64,000 nt of DNA from Bacteriovoracaceae bacterium (GCA_003245675.1 QKCN01000008.1:1-64000), one strand, 5' to 3'; positions 49,916 to 59,536 are shown, numbered from the stretch's first letter. Numbers and translations: made by a program. The notes: a model not told the origin generated them from the sequence alone.

Positions 49916-51715
49916 ATGAAAGCCTTTATGAATGGTAAAGAAGTTGATTTTAAAGAAGGCGAGTCGATTTTAGAGGTGGCTCGTCGTAATAGTTTTCGTA
50001 TTCCTACTTTATGTGAAATGACTGAGATGGACCATACTCCTGCAACATGTCGTGTGTGCTTGGTTCAGATTCAGCGTCAGGGAGAAGAGCGGCCTTTTCT
50101 AGTTACTTCTTGTAATACGCCGATGGAAGCGGGGCTTGAAATTCAAACGCGCAATCAGTGGGTTCGAGAGTCACAGCGCTTGCAGGTTGAGTTATTGCTT
50201 GCTGATCATGATATGAATTGTATGACTTGCATTAGACATGGGGATTGTGAATTACAAGATGTCGCAAAATTTGTTGGACTAGAGGAAAATCGTTTTAATG
50301 ATCCGGAGCTTTTTTGCGAGCGTGAGGTCGATACCTCTTCTCCTTCGATTGTGCGCGATATGAAAAAGTGTATTCGCTGCTTACGATGTGTGAAAATTTG
50401 TCGAGAAGTTCAAGGAACAGATGCCCTTGTTATCAGTCAAGGAGGAACCGCTGCTCAGATTTCACCCAAGAATGCCTTAGAGTTGAGTGAATCAACTTGT
50501 GTTAGCTGTGGACAGTGTACACAGGTATGTCCTGTTGGTGCCCTTTCAATGAAAAACGATATTGAGAGAGTTGTTGATTTTTTAAATGATCCCGACATTA
50601 CTACTGTTTTTGAATATGCACCGGCGATTCGTGTTGCTCTTGGGGAAGAGTTTGGGCTGCCGCCGGGCAGTATTGTTACAGGCCATATGAATGCAGGTTT
50701 AAAGGCATTAGGTGCAGATGCCTATCTTGATACTAATTTTACAGCAGATCTTGTTATCATGGAGGAAGGAACAGAGTTATTACATCGCGTGCAAAATAAT
50801 GGTGTGCTTCCTCTATTTACTTCTTGCTCTCCTGGCTGGGTAAATTTTATTGAAAAGAATTATCCCGAATTTTTGCCTCACGTTTCAACCGCGAAATCGC
50901 CTCAACAGTGTTTTGGGGCTTTGGCAAAAACATATCTTGCTGATCATATGAAAGTGAAGCCTGAGAACATGAGAGTTATTTCCATCATGCCTTGTACCGC
51001 CAAAAAGGAAGAAGCAACTCGTCCTGAGTTTATCCGAAATGGTCAACCTGATGTCGATGTTGTGCTGACGACTCGTGAATTTGCAGATCTTTTAAAAAGA
51101 GAAGAGATTTACATTAATGAGCTTGAGCCCTGCGGCGTTTCTCATGAGTTAATGGGGGATCATACTGGTGCAGGTGTGATTTTTGGAACAACCGGAGGAG
51201 TGACAGAAGCAGCTGTTCGAACATTACACTATATTCTTAATGGAAAAGAACTTGAGGGGATTGATGTAAAAGAGGTTCGAGGGAAAAGTAATATCAAAGC
51301 TGCTGATGTTGAATTATCTCCGGAGCTGGGCAAGGTCAAAATTGCCGTTGTGCACGGTCTAAAAGCAGCTCGCCAAATATTGGAAGATATGAAGGAGGGA
51401 AGTTGCCCCTATACTTTTATTGAATTTATGGCCTGCCCTGGTGGATGTATTAATGGAGGAGGGCAACCTAGAACCAAGAAAAAGTATCAAAAAAATTGGG
51501 ATAAGCGTATTGAGGCAATCTATGAAGATGATCGCCAGTCAGCATTGCGCCAATCTCATAATAATCCTCAAATTCAGAAGATTTATAAGGATTTTTTAGG
51601 AGAACCTCTTTCCCATAAATCACATGAATTGCTGCATACCACTTATCGCAATCGTAAAAAAGAATACAGGCAGTCCATTGAAAAAATTTGGGCAGACATT
51701 AATGGAGATGATTGA
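49916..51715 (+). CDS. hydA: [FeFe]-hydrogenase catalytic subunit (GltD-linked type)
   Basis: A 599-aa enzyme. It has an N-terminal [2Fe-2S] domain (C33, C45, C48, C66), a His-Cys3 [4Fe-4S] motif (DHDMNCMTCIRHGDC), and two [4Fe-4S] motifs (CIRCLRCVKIC, CVSCGQCTQVC). The H-cluster domain follows: P1 T302-S-C304-S305-P-G-W, P2 M358-P-C360-TAKKEE, P3 M505-A-C507-PGGC511-INGGGQP. All cluster cysteines are kept. The P1 second cysteine, which relays protons in many enzymes, is serine, as I recall in some NAD(P)H-linked members. The ATG at 49916 is preferred (GGAG upstream). No maturation genes hydEFG are in the window. Confidence 0.92.
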   Translation: MKAFMNGKEVDFKEGESILEVARRNSFRIPTLCEMTEMDHTPATCRVCLVQIQRQGEERPFLVTSCNTPMEAGLEIQTRNQWVRESQRLQVELLLADHDMNCMTCIRHGDCELQDVAKFVGLEENRFNDPELFCEREVDTSSPSIVRDMKKCIRCLRCVKICREVQGTDALVISQGGTAAQISPKNALELSESTCVSCGQCTQVCPVGALSMKNDIERVVDFLNDPDITTVFEYAPAIRVALGEEFGLPPGSIVTGHMNAGLKALGADAYLDTNFTADLVIMEEGTELLHRVQNNGVLPLFTSCSPGWVNFIEKNYPEFLPHVSTAKSPQQCFGALAKTYLADHMKVKPENMRVISIMPCTAKKEEATRPEFIRNGQPDVDVVLTTREFADLLKREEIYINELEPCGVSHELMGDHTGAGVIFGTTGGVTEAAVRTLHYILNGKELEGIDVKEVRGKSNIKAADVELSPELGKVKIAVVHGLKAARQILEDMKEGSCPYTFIEFMACPGGCINGGGQPRTKKKYQKNWDKRIEAIYEDDRQSALRQSHNNPQIQKIYKDFLGEPLSHKSHELLHTTYRNRKKEYRQSIEKIWADINGDD

Positions 51716-51736
51716 GAAAACGTTCTTAATAAATAG

Positions 51737-51765
51737 AGGGGGAACCATTATGGTTTCCCCTTTTT
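51737..51765 (+). terminator. Terminator of the hydrogenase operon
   Basis: GGGGGAACCA / TGGTTTCCCC ten-bp stem (one G-T), loop TTA, TTTTT tail. Confidence 0.88.
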
Positions 51766-51836
51766 GTCTTAAGTAGTTGAGTTTCAGGACATTTTTGCGT
51801 ATTTTACCTTGAGATATTAATTCTTCTTGAGGATGT

Positions 51837-52691
51837 ATGAATATTCTATCAATTCAATCTCATGTCGCTTATGGGTATGTCGGGAATAAAGCGGCAACTT
51901 ATCCACTCCAATCAATGGGACATGATACTTGGGCCATCAACACTGTCCAATTTTCAAATCATACAGGTTACAAAAGTTGGACTGGGGATATTTTTTCTGC
52001 ATGTCATATCCGTGAACTATTTAATGGAATCATGGCAATTACTTCTCATACCAAATGTGATGCAGTTTTAACCGGATATATTGGAGATCAAAGTGTTGCC
52101 GCTGAAATCATTGCAATAGTGCAAAAATTGCGAGAAGAAAACCCCAAGCTAATATACCTTTGTGATCCCGTCATGGGAGATGTTGATGGAGGATTTTTTG
52201 TTTCCTCTGAGGTGAGCAATAATTTAAAAATGAATGTGGCCAAAGAGGCGTCAATCATGACTCCTAATCAATTTGAGATGGAGTTTTTGTGGGGACATCC
52301 AATTTATTCATTACAAGACGCAAAAGAGGCGTGCCGTTATTGGCATGAAAAAGGTGTTGCTCAGGTTTTGATAACGAGCTTTAGATTTAAAAATGGAGAA
52401 TCTGGAAAACAGTATGTATATTTATCTGATCAAGGAAAATCCTCTTTGGCAGAAACACCCTCTTTTCATTTTGAGAGCTCTCTTTCGGGGACAGGTGATT
52501 TATTCGCTGCTTTATTTTTGGGGCATTATTTGCGCACAAAAAATGCAAGAGAGGCTTTGTTGATTGCTTTGAATCAATTATTTACGGTTGTCGAAAAAAC
52601 TTTTTCAGAGAAAAGGAATGAGTTATTTTTGATTGGCAGAGATTACAGTCAGTTTTTTTCTGATCGTCGAGTTAAAATAATAGAGTTGTGA
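51837..52691 (+). CDS. pdxY: Pyridoxal kinase
   Basis: A 284-aa PfkB/ribokinase-type kinase that phosphorylates pyridoxal in the B6 salvage pathway. It begins NILSIQSHVAYGYVGNKAA, the PdxY-type substrate loop, and has the DPVMGD segment, the TPNQFEMEFL helix and the GTGDLFAALFLG anion-hole motif with the catalytic Asp. SD GAGG is eight bases upstream. The last base of its stop is eight bases before the ABC-F ATG. Confidence 0.92.
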   Translation: MNILSIQSHVAYGYVGNKAATYPLQSMGHDTWAINTVQFSNHTGYKSWTGDIFSACHIRELFNGIMAITSHTKCDAVLTGYIGDQSVAAEIIAIVQKLREENPKLIYLCDPVMGDVDGGFFVSSEVSNNLKMNVAKEASIMTPNQFEMEFLWGHPIYSLQDAKEACRYWHEKGVAQVLITSFRFKNGESGKQYVYLSDQGKSSLAETPSFHFESSLSGTGDLFAALFLGHYLRTKNAREALLIALNQLFTVVEKTFSEKRNELFLIGRDYSQFFSDRRVKIIEL

Positions 52692-52698
52692 GTTGTCT

Positions 52699-54525
52699 AT
52701 GCTACAAATTTTTAATTTATCGAAATCATTTGGAGAAAGAGTTTTGCTAAAAGACGCAAGCTTTTCCCTGGTGGAGGGGGATAAGCTTGGCCTTGTTGGG
52801 CGCAATGGAACTGGCAAATCCACTTTATTTAAGATGATTTTAGGGGAAGAATCTTATGACGGAGGGGAAATTCGAACTCCTCGTAATTATAGGATTGGTT
52901 ATCTGAGCCAGCATTTAGAATTTTCTAAAGATAATATCATCGCCGAATGCGCGCAGGCGTTGCCTCGAGAAGAAAAAGACGATGTTTATAAAGTAGAGAA
53001 AATTCTCATGGGGTTGGGATTTGTGCGAGAGGATTTTTCTAAGAGTCCTCTTGATTTTTCAGGAGGGCAGCAAATTCGTTTCAATCTTTGCAAAGTTTTG
53101 TTACAAATGCCAGAGCTGTTACTGTTGGATGAGCCCACTAACTATTTAGATATTGTTGGCCTTCGCTGGTTGGCCGATTTTCTGAAAAACTATCCGCGCG
53201 AAATGATTATTATTACTCATGATCGAAGTTTTATGGATCAGGTTTGCAATAGGGTTATGGGTATTTATCGGCAGAGTATTCGCAGCGCCAAGGGGGGAGT
53301 TGATTCTTATTATGCGGCCCTTGAGGAAGAAGATCTCATTCACGAAAAGACGCGAATTAATCAAGAAAAGAAAATTCAAGAGGCTGAAGACTTTATTAAT
53401 CGATTTCGGGCCAAAGCTAGAAAGGCTTCTGTTGTTCAGTCTCGCCAGAAAATGATTGATAAAATAGAGCGCATTGAAGAATTGCAGGAAGATCAAGTTA
53501 TCAATTTTCGATTTCCTTATAAAGAGTGTCCTGGAAAAATATTGCTGGAGGCACGGGGAATTGAGTTTTTTTATGAAAAAGATAAAGTTCTTTTCTCTAA
53601 TTTGAATTTTCATATCAGACCAGGGGATCGGCTGGCCGTTATTGGAAAAAATGGAAAAGGAAAATCAACTTTGTTATCTGTTCTTGCGCAAGAACTCGCC
53701 TCTCGGCGAGGTGAAATTTGGCAGCATCCTTCATTGGCCGTTGGATATTTTGGTCAAACAAATATTAATCGTCTCTTTCCAGATAACTCTATTTTGCAGG
53801 AAATCCAAAATGAAAATATGGAAAATACTGCACAGCAAGTAAGAAATATTGCGGGTACTATGCTTTTTCCTGGAGATGATGCTTTGAAAAAAATTAAAGT
53901 TCTTTCTGGTGGAGAGAGATCAAGGGTTCTTTTAGGGAAAATTTTGAGTATAGAAAATAATTTATTACTTTTAGATGAGCCAACCAATCATCTCGATTTG
54001 GAATCTATCGATGCGATGCTTGAGGGACTTCGGTCTTTTGCAGGAGGAATTGCAATTGTAACTCATGACGAAGGCATTATCAGAAAGTTTGCCAATAAAC
54101 TTGTGATTTTTCATCGAGATCATGCAGAGCTTTATGATGGAAGTTATGATGAGTTTTTAGAAAAATTTGGATGGGATGATGGATTGGAAAATTCTTCGCT
54201 TGTGGACAAGTCAAAAAAATCAGGCGGCCGCAAAAAGGAAAGGGCATTACTTGTTCAAGAAATGAACAAAGCCACTCATTCTTTAAGGAAAAAGATAGAA
54301 ACACTAGAACAAGGAATTATTGCCGCGGAAGAGCTTTTAGAGCAGAAGAGGGGCAATTTGCTGACTCTTTCTCAGCAAGGTGGAGGGCAAGAGATCAATA
54401 ATCTTGCAATAGAGTTGCGTGCGCTAGAAAATTCCATTGAGACTCATTTTTCGGAATTAGAAAAACTTGTCGAGCAAAAAGACGAGTTAGAAGAAGACTA
54501 TAAAAAGAAAATGGATGATCTATAA
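52699..54525 (+). CDS. ABC-F family ATPase
   Basis: A 608-aa soluble protein with two ABC cassettes and no membrane domain. Walker A sites are GRNGTGKST and GKNGKGKST; signature motifs are FSGGQQ and LSGGERSR; Walker B sites are LLLDEPTNYLD and LLLDEPTNHLD. The helical linker between cassettes (about 205-270) is the ABC-F hallmark that reaches into the ribosome exit site. A C-terminal coiled coil follows residue 520. Member type (Uup/YheS/YbiT-like) is not settled. The ATG at 52699 has a weak SD; TTG 52693 is an alternative. Confidence 0.9.
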   Translation: MLQIFNLSKSFGERVLLKDASFSLVEGDKLGLVGRNGTGKSTLFKMILGEESYDGGEIRTPRNYRIGYLSQHLEFSKDNIIAECAQALPREEKDDVYKVEKILMGLGFVREDFSKSPLDFSGGQQIRFNLCKVLLQMPELLLLDEPTNYLDIVGLRWLADFLKNYPREMIIITHDRSFMDQVCNRVMGIYRQSIRSAKGGVDSYYAALEEEDLIHEKTRINQEKKIQEAEDFINRFRAKARKASVVQSRQKMIDKIERIEELQEDQVINFRFPYKECPGKILLEARGIEFFYEKDKVLFSNLNFHIRPGDRLAVIGKNGKGKSTLLSVLAQELASRRGEIWQHPSLAVGYFGQTNINRLFPDNSILQEIQNENMENTAQQVRNIAGTMLFPGDDALKKIKVLSGGERSRVLLGKILSIENNLLLLDEPTNHLDLESIDAMLEGLRSFAGGIAIVTHDEGIIRKFANKLVIFHRDHAELYDGSYDEFLEKFGWDDGLENSSLVDKSKKSGGRKKERALLVQEMNKATHSLRKKIETLEQGIIAAEELLEQKRGNLLTLSQQGGGQEINNLAIELRALENSIETHFSELEKLVEQKDELEEDYKKKMDDL

Positions 54526-54885
54526 ATCATTATTTAATATTTGCTTAAGACTTTCAATTTCTTCGCTTGTGTATTCCCCAATTGGTTCCTCTTTTTCTTC
54601 GCTATTTTCATCGACATTGCGAACTGGAGCCGCTTGTTGTGATCTTACCGAGTCTTGGATTTTTATCGGGCGCGGCGGAGTCGAGTTTGAAAATATTTTG
54701 CGAGAGAAAGAGCTTGTTTTTTGAGTCACATCTTTACCAAAAGAATGAACAACTGCAAAAATTTGGTTTGTGTAGGGTGCTGTATAACTGTAGCTATGTT
54801 CGAATATCGTACGATCATTAATTGGAATAGATAGTACAAAATAAATCCCAATAAAAAGAAAAATTGTTTTTATTGTACTGATCAT
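54520..54885 (-). CDS. Small exported or membrane-anchored protein, unknown
   Basis: A 121-aa protein with an N-terminal hydrophobic segment (about 5-20; signal anchor), then a polar Ser/Thr/Pro-rich region and an acidic end (ENSEEKEEP, then EEIESLKQIL). No family recognised. The start lies 12 bp after the regulator gene, and the two are probably one operon. Its tail overlaps the ABC-F gene by 6 bp. Confidence 0.6.
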   Translation of the reverse strand: MISTIKTIFLFIGIYFVLSIPINDRTIFEHSYSYTAPYTNQIFAVVHSFGKDVTQKTSSFSRKIFSNSTPPRPIKIQDSVRSQQAAPVRNVDENSEEKEEPIGEYTSEEIESLKQILNNDL

Positions 54886-54897
54886 GAGTTATTTCCT

Positions 54898-55320
54898 CTA
54901 TTTGTCTTTAATGATGATATCGACGTGTTTGTTTACTATTTCCAATAAGTGATCTTTTTTGAAAGGCTTCAATATGAAATCAACTGCACCGGCAGAGATG
55001 GAATCAACAATAATATGTTCTTCATTTAGAGAAGACATCATAATCACTGTAATCCCTTTACTTTTGGACTTTAACTCTTGAGTCACTTCGATTCCGTTCA
55101 TTTCTGGCATAACGACATCGCAAATGACGAGATCAATTTTGCGAGAGTTTATGAAGATGATTCCTTCTTGAGGGTTCTTAAAGTCTGCGACAACAGAAAA
55201 TCCTTCTTTGGATAAGATATCGCGAATACTTAAGCGACTCATATCGGAATCGTCAATAATGACAATATTAACAATGCTTTTATCGATTGCTTTATTTTCT
55301 CTTCTTCTACGAGTGCCCAT
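54898..55320 (-). CDS. CheY-like single-domain response regulator
   Basis: A 140-aa receiver domain with an N-terminal basic tail (GTRRRRENK). Key residues are the acidic pair DD at about 23-24, the phosphoacceptor Asp in VICDVVMPEMNG, the conserved Ser in MMSS and the lysine in LKPFKKDH. No output domain. It precedes the small exported protein gene and may regulate or partner it. Kinase not in the window. Confidence 0.88.
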   Translation of the reverse strand: MGTRRRRENKAIDKSIVNIVIIDDSDMSRLSIRDILSKEGFSVVADFKNPQEGIIFINSRKIDLVICDVVMPEMNGIEVTQELKSKSKGITVIMMSSLNEEHIIVDSISAGAVDFILKPFKKDHLLEIVNKHVDIIIKDK

Positions 55321-55464
55321 AATTAATTCCCATGTTTTTGCGACATCTTATAATATGGTACTCTTAAATATCTAGATACGTCTAGCGAAGATTGGGTTGA
55401 TTTTTTTGTTGAGATTTTTTGAGACTTCTTGATTTAAAATAATATTCTTTCTTTTTGGGCAAAA

Positions 55465-55495
55465 AAAAAGCTCCCTTTTCGAGGGAGCTTTTTGT
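55465..55495 (-). terminator. Terminator of lon
   Basis: AGCTCCCT / AGGGAGCT with loop TTTCG; on the minus strand it is followed by nine T. Confidence 0.88.
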
Positions 55496-57925
55496 TTATG
55501 CCGCAATTGGCTTGGGGGGAATTTTTTCTTTTTTGTGTTTTGACACCATTTTGGGGATTTTACTCATGTGCTTGTGCCAATCAATGAGCGCAACTTCGAG
55601 CACATCTGAAATTGTTTTAACAGGTACGAAGTTGATTTTGCGCCGGTATTCTTCTGGAATATCAACGAGGTCTTTTTTGTTCTTCTCTGGAATGATGACC
55701 GTTGAGATTCCTGCCCTCATCGCAGCAAGAGCTTTTTCTTTTAATCCACCAATTGGAAGAACTTTTCCCGTAAGGGTCATTTCTCCAGTCATCGCGACAT
55801 CACGACTAACCAAAGAATCTGTTAGTAATGAAATGATCGCAGTGGCAAGAGTTACCCCAGCACTTGGTCCATCTTTCGGAATAGCGCCTGCAGGGATATG
55901 AATATGAATTTCTGATTCTTCAAAAATATTTTCATCAATTCCCAGTTCTGCGGCATGGCTGCGAATATAACCTAGTGCTGCATGGGCCGATTCTTTCATG
56001 ACATCCCCCAACTGGCCGGTAAGGGTCAGCCCACGACCTTTCATTTTTGTCGTTTCGATGTGTAGAATTTCTCCGCCGACGGCCGTCCAAGCTAAACCGG
56101 TAACAACTCCGACTTCATCTTCACCTTTCTCATCGCCTCTTTGGAACATCGCTGGTCCTAGAAGCTCTTCAACAGTTTCGCCAAGGATATGTGTCTTTCC
56201 ACTTTCTCCCTCTGCAATCTTTCGAGCAACTTTACGGCAAAGTGAGCCAATCTGTCTTTCAAGGGTTCTAAGACCAGCTTCTCTAGTAAAGCCTTGAATA
56301 ACAGATGAGATACTGTCATCAGTAAACTCAATATGATCATCACTAATACCATTCTCTTCCATTTGTTTTGGAATAAGGTATTTCTTAGAAATTAAAAGTT
56401 TCTCTTCTTGCGTATAGCCAGAGAGTTGAATAACTTCCATACGATCGCGTAGTGGACCAGGGACATTTTCCAAGACGTTGGCATTGGCAATGAACATTAC
56501 TTTGGAAAGATCAAAAGGAACATTTAAATAATGATCGCGAAAACTCCAGTTTTGCTCAGGATCTAAAACCTCGAGCAATGCAGAAGATGGATCACCTTTA
56601 AAATCTGATCCCAGTTTATCAATCTCATCCAGCATAATGACTGGATTATTTGTTTTTGCTTGCTTGAGTGCTTGGATAAAGCGGCCGGGCATTGAACCGA
56701 CATAAGTTCTACGATGTCCTCTTATCTCAGCCTCATCTTTAACACCGCCTAAACTGATTCTAACAAATTCACGCCCTGTTGCTTTGGCAATTGATTTTCC
56801 AAGAGATGTTTTACCAACACCTGGAGGACCAGAAAAGCAAAGAATTGGACCCTTCATTGCGCCATCATTTTTAAGCTTGAGGACGGCAAGATATTCAATG
56901 ATGCGTTCTTTTACTTTGTCGAGATCAAAATGATCTTCATCCAAAGTGTTACGTGCAAATTCTAAATCAAGGATATCCTGACTAGAAGTTGACCAAGGAA
57001 GATCGGTTAACCATTCAAGGTAACTTCTAATGATACCTGATTCACTTGAATCTGGATGCATCTTTTCAAGACGAGCAAGTTGTTTGAGTGCTTCTTTCTC
57101 GACTTCATCAGGCATTTTGCAAACAAAGATTTTATCTTTGAGTTCTTGGAACTCATCTTGCTTTTCTTCTTCGTCACCAAGTTCTGATTTTATTGCACGA
57201 ATTTGTTCGCGTAGAAAAAATTCTTTTTGATTTTTATTAATCTCTTCTTTCGCCGCACTTCTAATTTTAGCCTGCATGCCAAGGATATCGAGTTCACGAG
57301 TTAGAATGTCTGAAATTTTGTGAAGACGATCAATAGGGTCAAACGTTTCTAAAATATTTTGAGCTTCAGCCACTTTTAGATTTAAATTTGAAGCGACGAG
57401 ATCCGCGAGTCGGCCGGGATCTTGAATGTCTTCAAGCACCATCAAAATATCGGGAGAAAGTACTTTGCCTAGAGAAATAACTTTTTCAAGTTGTTCTCTT
57501 ACTGTTCTCATTAAAGCTTCATCCGCAACATTGCTGTTAGCCTCTGTTGGGAGTTCAATCTTTTCAGCTTTTACCTGATAGAATGGTTTGGTTTGCAAAA
57601 AGTCGGTAATTCGAGCTTTTGATAAACCTTGGATTAAGATTTTAATTCGACCATCTGGCAGTTTACGCATGCGCATAATCATGGCAACTGTTCCGATTTC
57701 ATAAATCTCTGATGGTTCTGGACTTTCTGCCTGTATGTCTTTCTGGCTAGCCAATAAGATAAGTCGATCAGTTTTGCTGATTGACTCTTCGACTGCAAGA
57801 ATTGAAGACTCCCTTCCGACAAACAAAGGCAGGATCATGAAAGGGTAAACGACGATATCTCTAATGGGTAGGAGAGGCAAAGTCTCCTTAAACTCAATGC
57901 TATCGCCTTCGTAGTTTGTAACCAT
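55496..57925 (-). CDS. lon: ATP-dependent protease Lon
   Basis: An 809-aa LonA. An N-terminal substrate-binding domain opens LPLLPIRDIVVYPFMILPLFVGRE (typical), followed by coiled coil, AAA+ with GPPGVGKTS and the MLDEIDK Walker B, and the Ser/Lys protease with GPSAGVTLA (Ser) and the later KEKALAA (Lys). Start set at ATG 57925, where GGAGGAA sits five bases upstream and the family N-terminus begins. An open frame extends 39 codons further to an ATG at 58042 with a poor SD; this is more likely leader. Confidence 0.92.
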   Translation of the reverse strand: MVTNYEGDSIEFKETLPLLPIRDIVVYPFMILPLFVGRESSILAVEESISKTDRLILLASQKDIQAESPEPSEIYEIGTVAMIMRMRKLPDGRIKILIQGLSKARITDFLQTKPFYQVKAEKIELPTEANSNVADEALMRTVREQLEKVISLGKVLSPDILMVLEDIQDPGRLADLVASNLNLKVAEAQNILETFDPIDRLHKISDILTRELDILGMQAKIRSAAKEEINKNQKEFFLREQIRAIKSELGDEEEKQDEFQELKDKIFVCKMPDEVEKEALKQLARLEKMHPDSSESGIIRSYLEWLTDLPWSTSSQDILDLEFARNTLDEDHFDLDKVKERIIEYLAVLKLKNDGAMKGPILCFSGPPGVGKTSLGKSIAKATGREFVRISLGGVKDEAEIRGHRRTYVGSMPGRFIQALKQAKTNNPVIMLDEIDKLGSDFKGDPSSALLEVLDPEQNWSFRDHYLNVPFDLSKVMFIANANVLENVPGPLRDRMEVIQLSGYTQEEKLLISKKYLIPKQMEENGISDDHIEFTDDSISSVIQGFTREAGLRTLERQIGSLCRKVARKIAEGESGKTHILGETVEELLGPAMFQRGDEKGEDEVGVVTGLAWTAVGGEILHIETTKMKGRGLTLTGQLGDVMKESAHAALGYIRSHAAELGIDENIFEESEIHIHIPAGAIPKDGPSAGVTLATAIISLLTDSLVSRDVAMTGEMTLTGKVLPIGGLKEKALAAMRAGISTVIIPEKNKKDLVDIPEEYRRKINFVPVKTISDVLEVALIDWHKHMSKIPKMVSKHKKEKIPPKPIAA

Positions 57926-58135
57926 TCTACTTCCTCCGACTAATTTGATGCTATCCATAGCAACACGTACAAATATCTTGTCGGAATTGAGGAGTGAGTC
58001 TTTAATCTTTTTCCATATTTCTTTTAAATTTTTTTTATTCATCGGGGTAATCTTGTCAGGTTTTATGCATTGTACTATGCTTAGGCACTAATAAATAACA
58101 GCGTTTTTAACGACTTAGAATACTGGAGTTTTTTG

Positions 58136-59536
58136 ATGAGTTTTTCAGTGGGGGTGGCTGTTTTAGCTGCCGGAAAAAGTAAAAGATTAAATTTAGATAT
58201 ATCTAAAATTCTTGCCCCAATTCAGGGCAAAAAGTTAATTGAATTTGTAATTGAATCAGTGAAATCAGTAGATGATTTTTCCCAAATGAAAACGCAAATA
58301 ACCCTTGTGGTAGGGCATTTGCGTGAAGCTGTTGAAGCACATGTCAGTGCATTATATCCCGAAATTAAGTATGCAATTCAGCATGAGCAGAAAGGAACCG
58401 CTGATGCCATGCGTGCATATTTTAATGGACATGATTCTAATAAAAATTTTGATTATACTTTGGTGCTTTGTGGAGACACTCCATTACTGAGGGGAGAAGA
58501 CTTGAATCAGCTCTTTTTGGCAGTGAAGAATGACTCTGCGCTAGAAGCTGTTGTGGCTAGCTTTTGTCTCGATAATCCTTTTGGATATGGGCGAATTGTT
58601 GCAGGCAAAAAACAGGGGCTGCGCATTGTTGAAGAGAAAGATGCTGATAGTGTGTTAAAGAAAATTAACGAGGTTAATTCTGGCATCTATTTAATCAAAA
58701 CCAGTTATTTGCTCAAAATGCTTGAATCTGTAAATTCAAATAATGCAGCGCAAGAATACTATCTGACTGATGTTTTCCAAGAAGATCATCCTGTGAAATC
58801 CATTTGTTTTTCAGAGGCAGATTCCTTTTTGGGAATTAATACTTTGCGTGAATTAGAAGCAGCCACTCGCATTTTGCGTTGCAGAAAAGTAGAGCAAGAA
58901 AGGGCCAAGGGGGTTATTTTTGTTGATTCTCAAAGGGTTCTTATTGACGAAGATGTACAGCTTTCGCGCGGGTGCATTATTGGGCCCAACGTGTGTCTTC
59001 ATGGCAAGACCCAAATTGGGGCCAATGTTTCTATTGAAATGGGGGTTGTGGTTAAAGATTCAATTGTCGATGAACAAGTCAATTTATTGGCCAATAGCTA
59101 TTTAGAAGGTGCACATGTTCGCGCTGGAGCGAGTATTGGACCATTTGCTCGTTTGCGTCCTGCAGCAGATATTGGAGAAAAATGCAAAATTGGAAATTTT
59201 GTTGAGATTAAAAAATCTACTTTGGAAGAGGGCGTCAAGGTCAGCCATTTAAGTTACGTGGGAGATGCCCAAATTGGGGCAGAAAGCAATATCGGTTGTG
59301 GCTTTATTACCTGCAATTACGATGGTATCAATAAACACAAAACGGAAATCGGGAAAAATTCGTTTATTGGTTCTGATTGTCAAATGGTTGCACCTGTGAA
59401 ATTAGGCAATAATACTTTTGTTGCTGCAGGCTCAACAATTACACATGATCTCAATGAGGGAGATTTTGCGATTGCGCGCAGTAAACAAGTTAATAAGGCA
59501 GAACTGGCTTACCGTTTTTTAAAGAAAAGAATTTAA
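58136..59536 (+). CDS. glmU: Bifunctional GlmU (UDP-GlcNAc pyrophosphorylase / acetyltransferase)
   Basis: A 466-aa enzyme that acetylates glucosamine-1-P and uridylylates it to UDP-GlcNAc, the wall and LPS precursor. The N-terminal domain has LAAGKSKRL in place of the usual LAAGxGTRM, KGTADAM and CGDTPLL. The C-terminal left-handed beta-helix carries hexapeptide repeats with GPFARLRP, VEIKKS and GCGFITCNYDG. The ATG at 58136 has TGGAG seven bases upstream; a TTG directly before it is not needed. Divergent from lon and 17 bp before glmS. Confidence 0.93.
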   Translation: MSFSVGVAVLAAGKSKRLNLDISKILAPIQGKKLIEFVIESVKSVDDFSQMKTQITLVVGHLREAVEAHVSALYPEIKYAIQHEQKGTADAMRAYFNGHDSNKNFDYTLVLCGDTPLLRGEDLNQLFLAVKNDSALEAVVASFCLDNPFGYGRIVAGKKQGLRIVEEKDADSVLKKINEVNSGIYLIKTSYLLKMLESVNSNNAAQEYYLTDVFQEDHPVKSICFSEADSFLGINTLRELEAATRILRCRKVEQERAKGVIFVDSQRVLIDEDVQLSRGCIIGPNVCLHGKTQIGANVSIEMGVVVKDSIVDEQVNLLANSYLEGAHVRAGASIGPFARLRPAADIGEKCKIGNFVEIKKSTLEEGVKVSHLSYVGDAQIGAESNIGCGFITCNYDGINKHKTEIGKNSFIGSDCQMVAPVKLGNNTFVAAGSTITHDLNEGDFAIARSKQVNKAELAYRFLKKRI

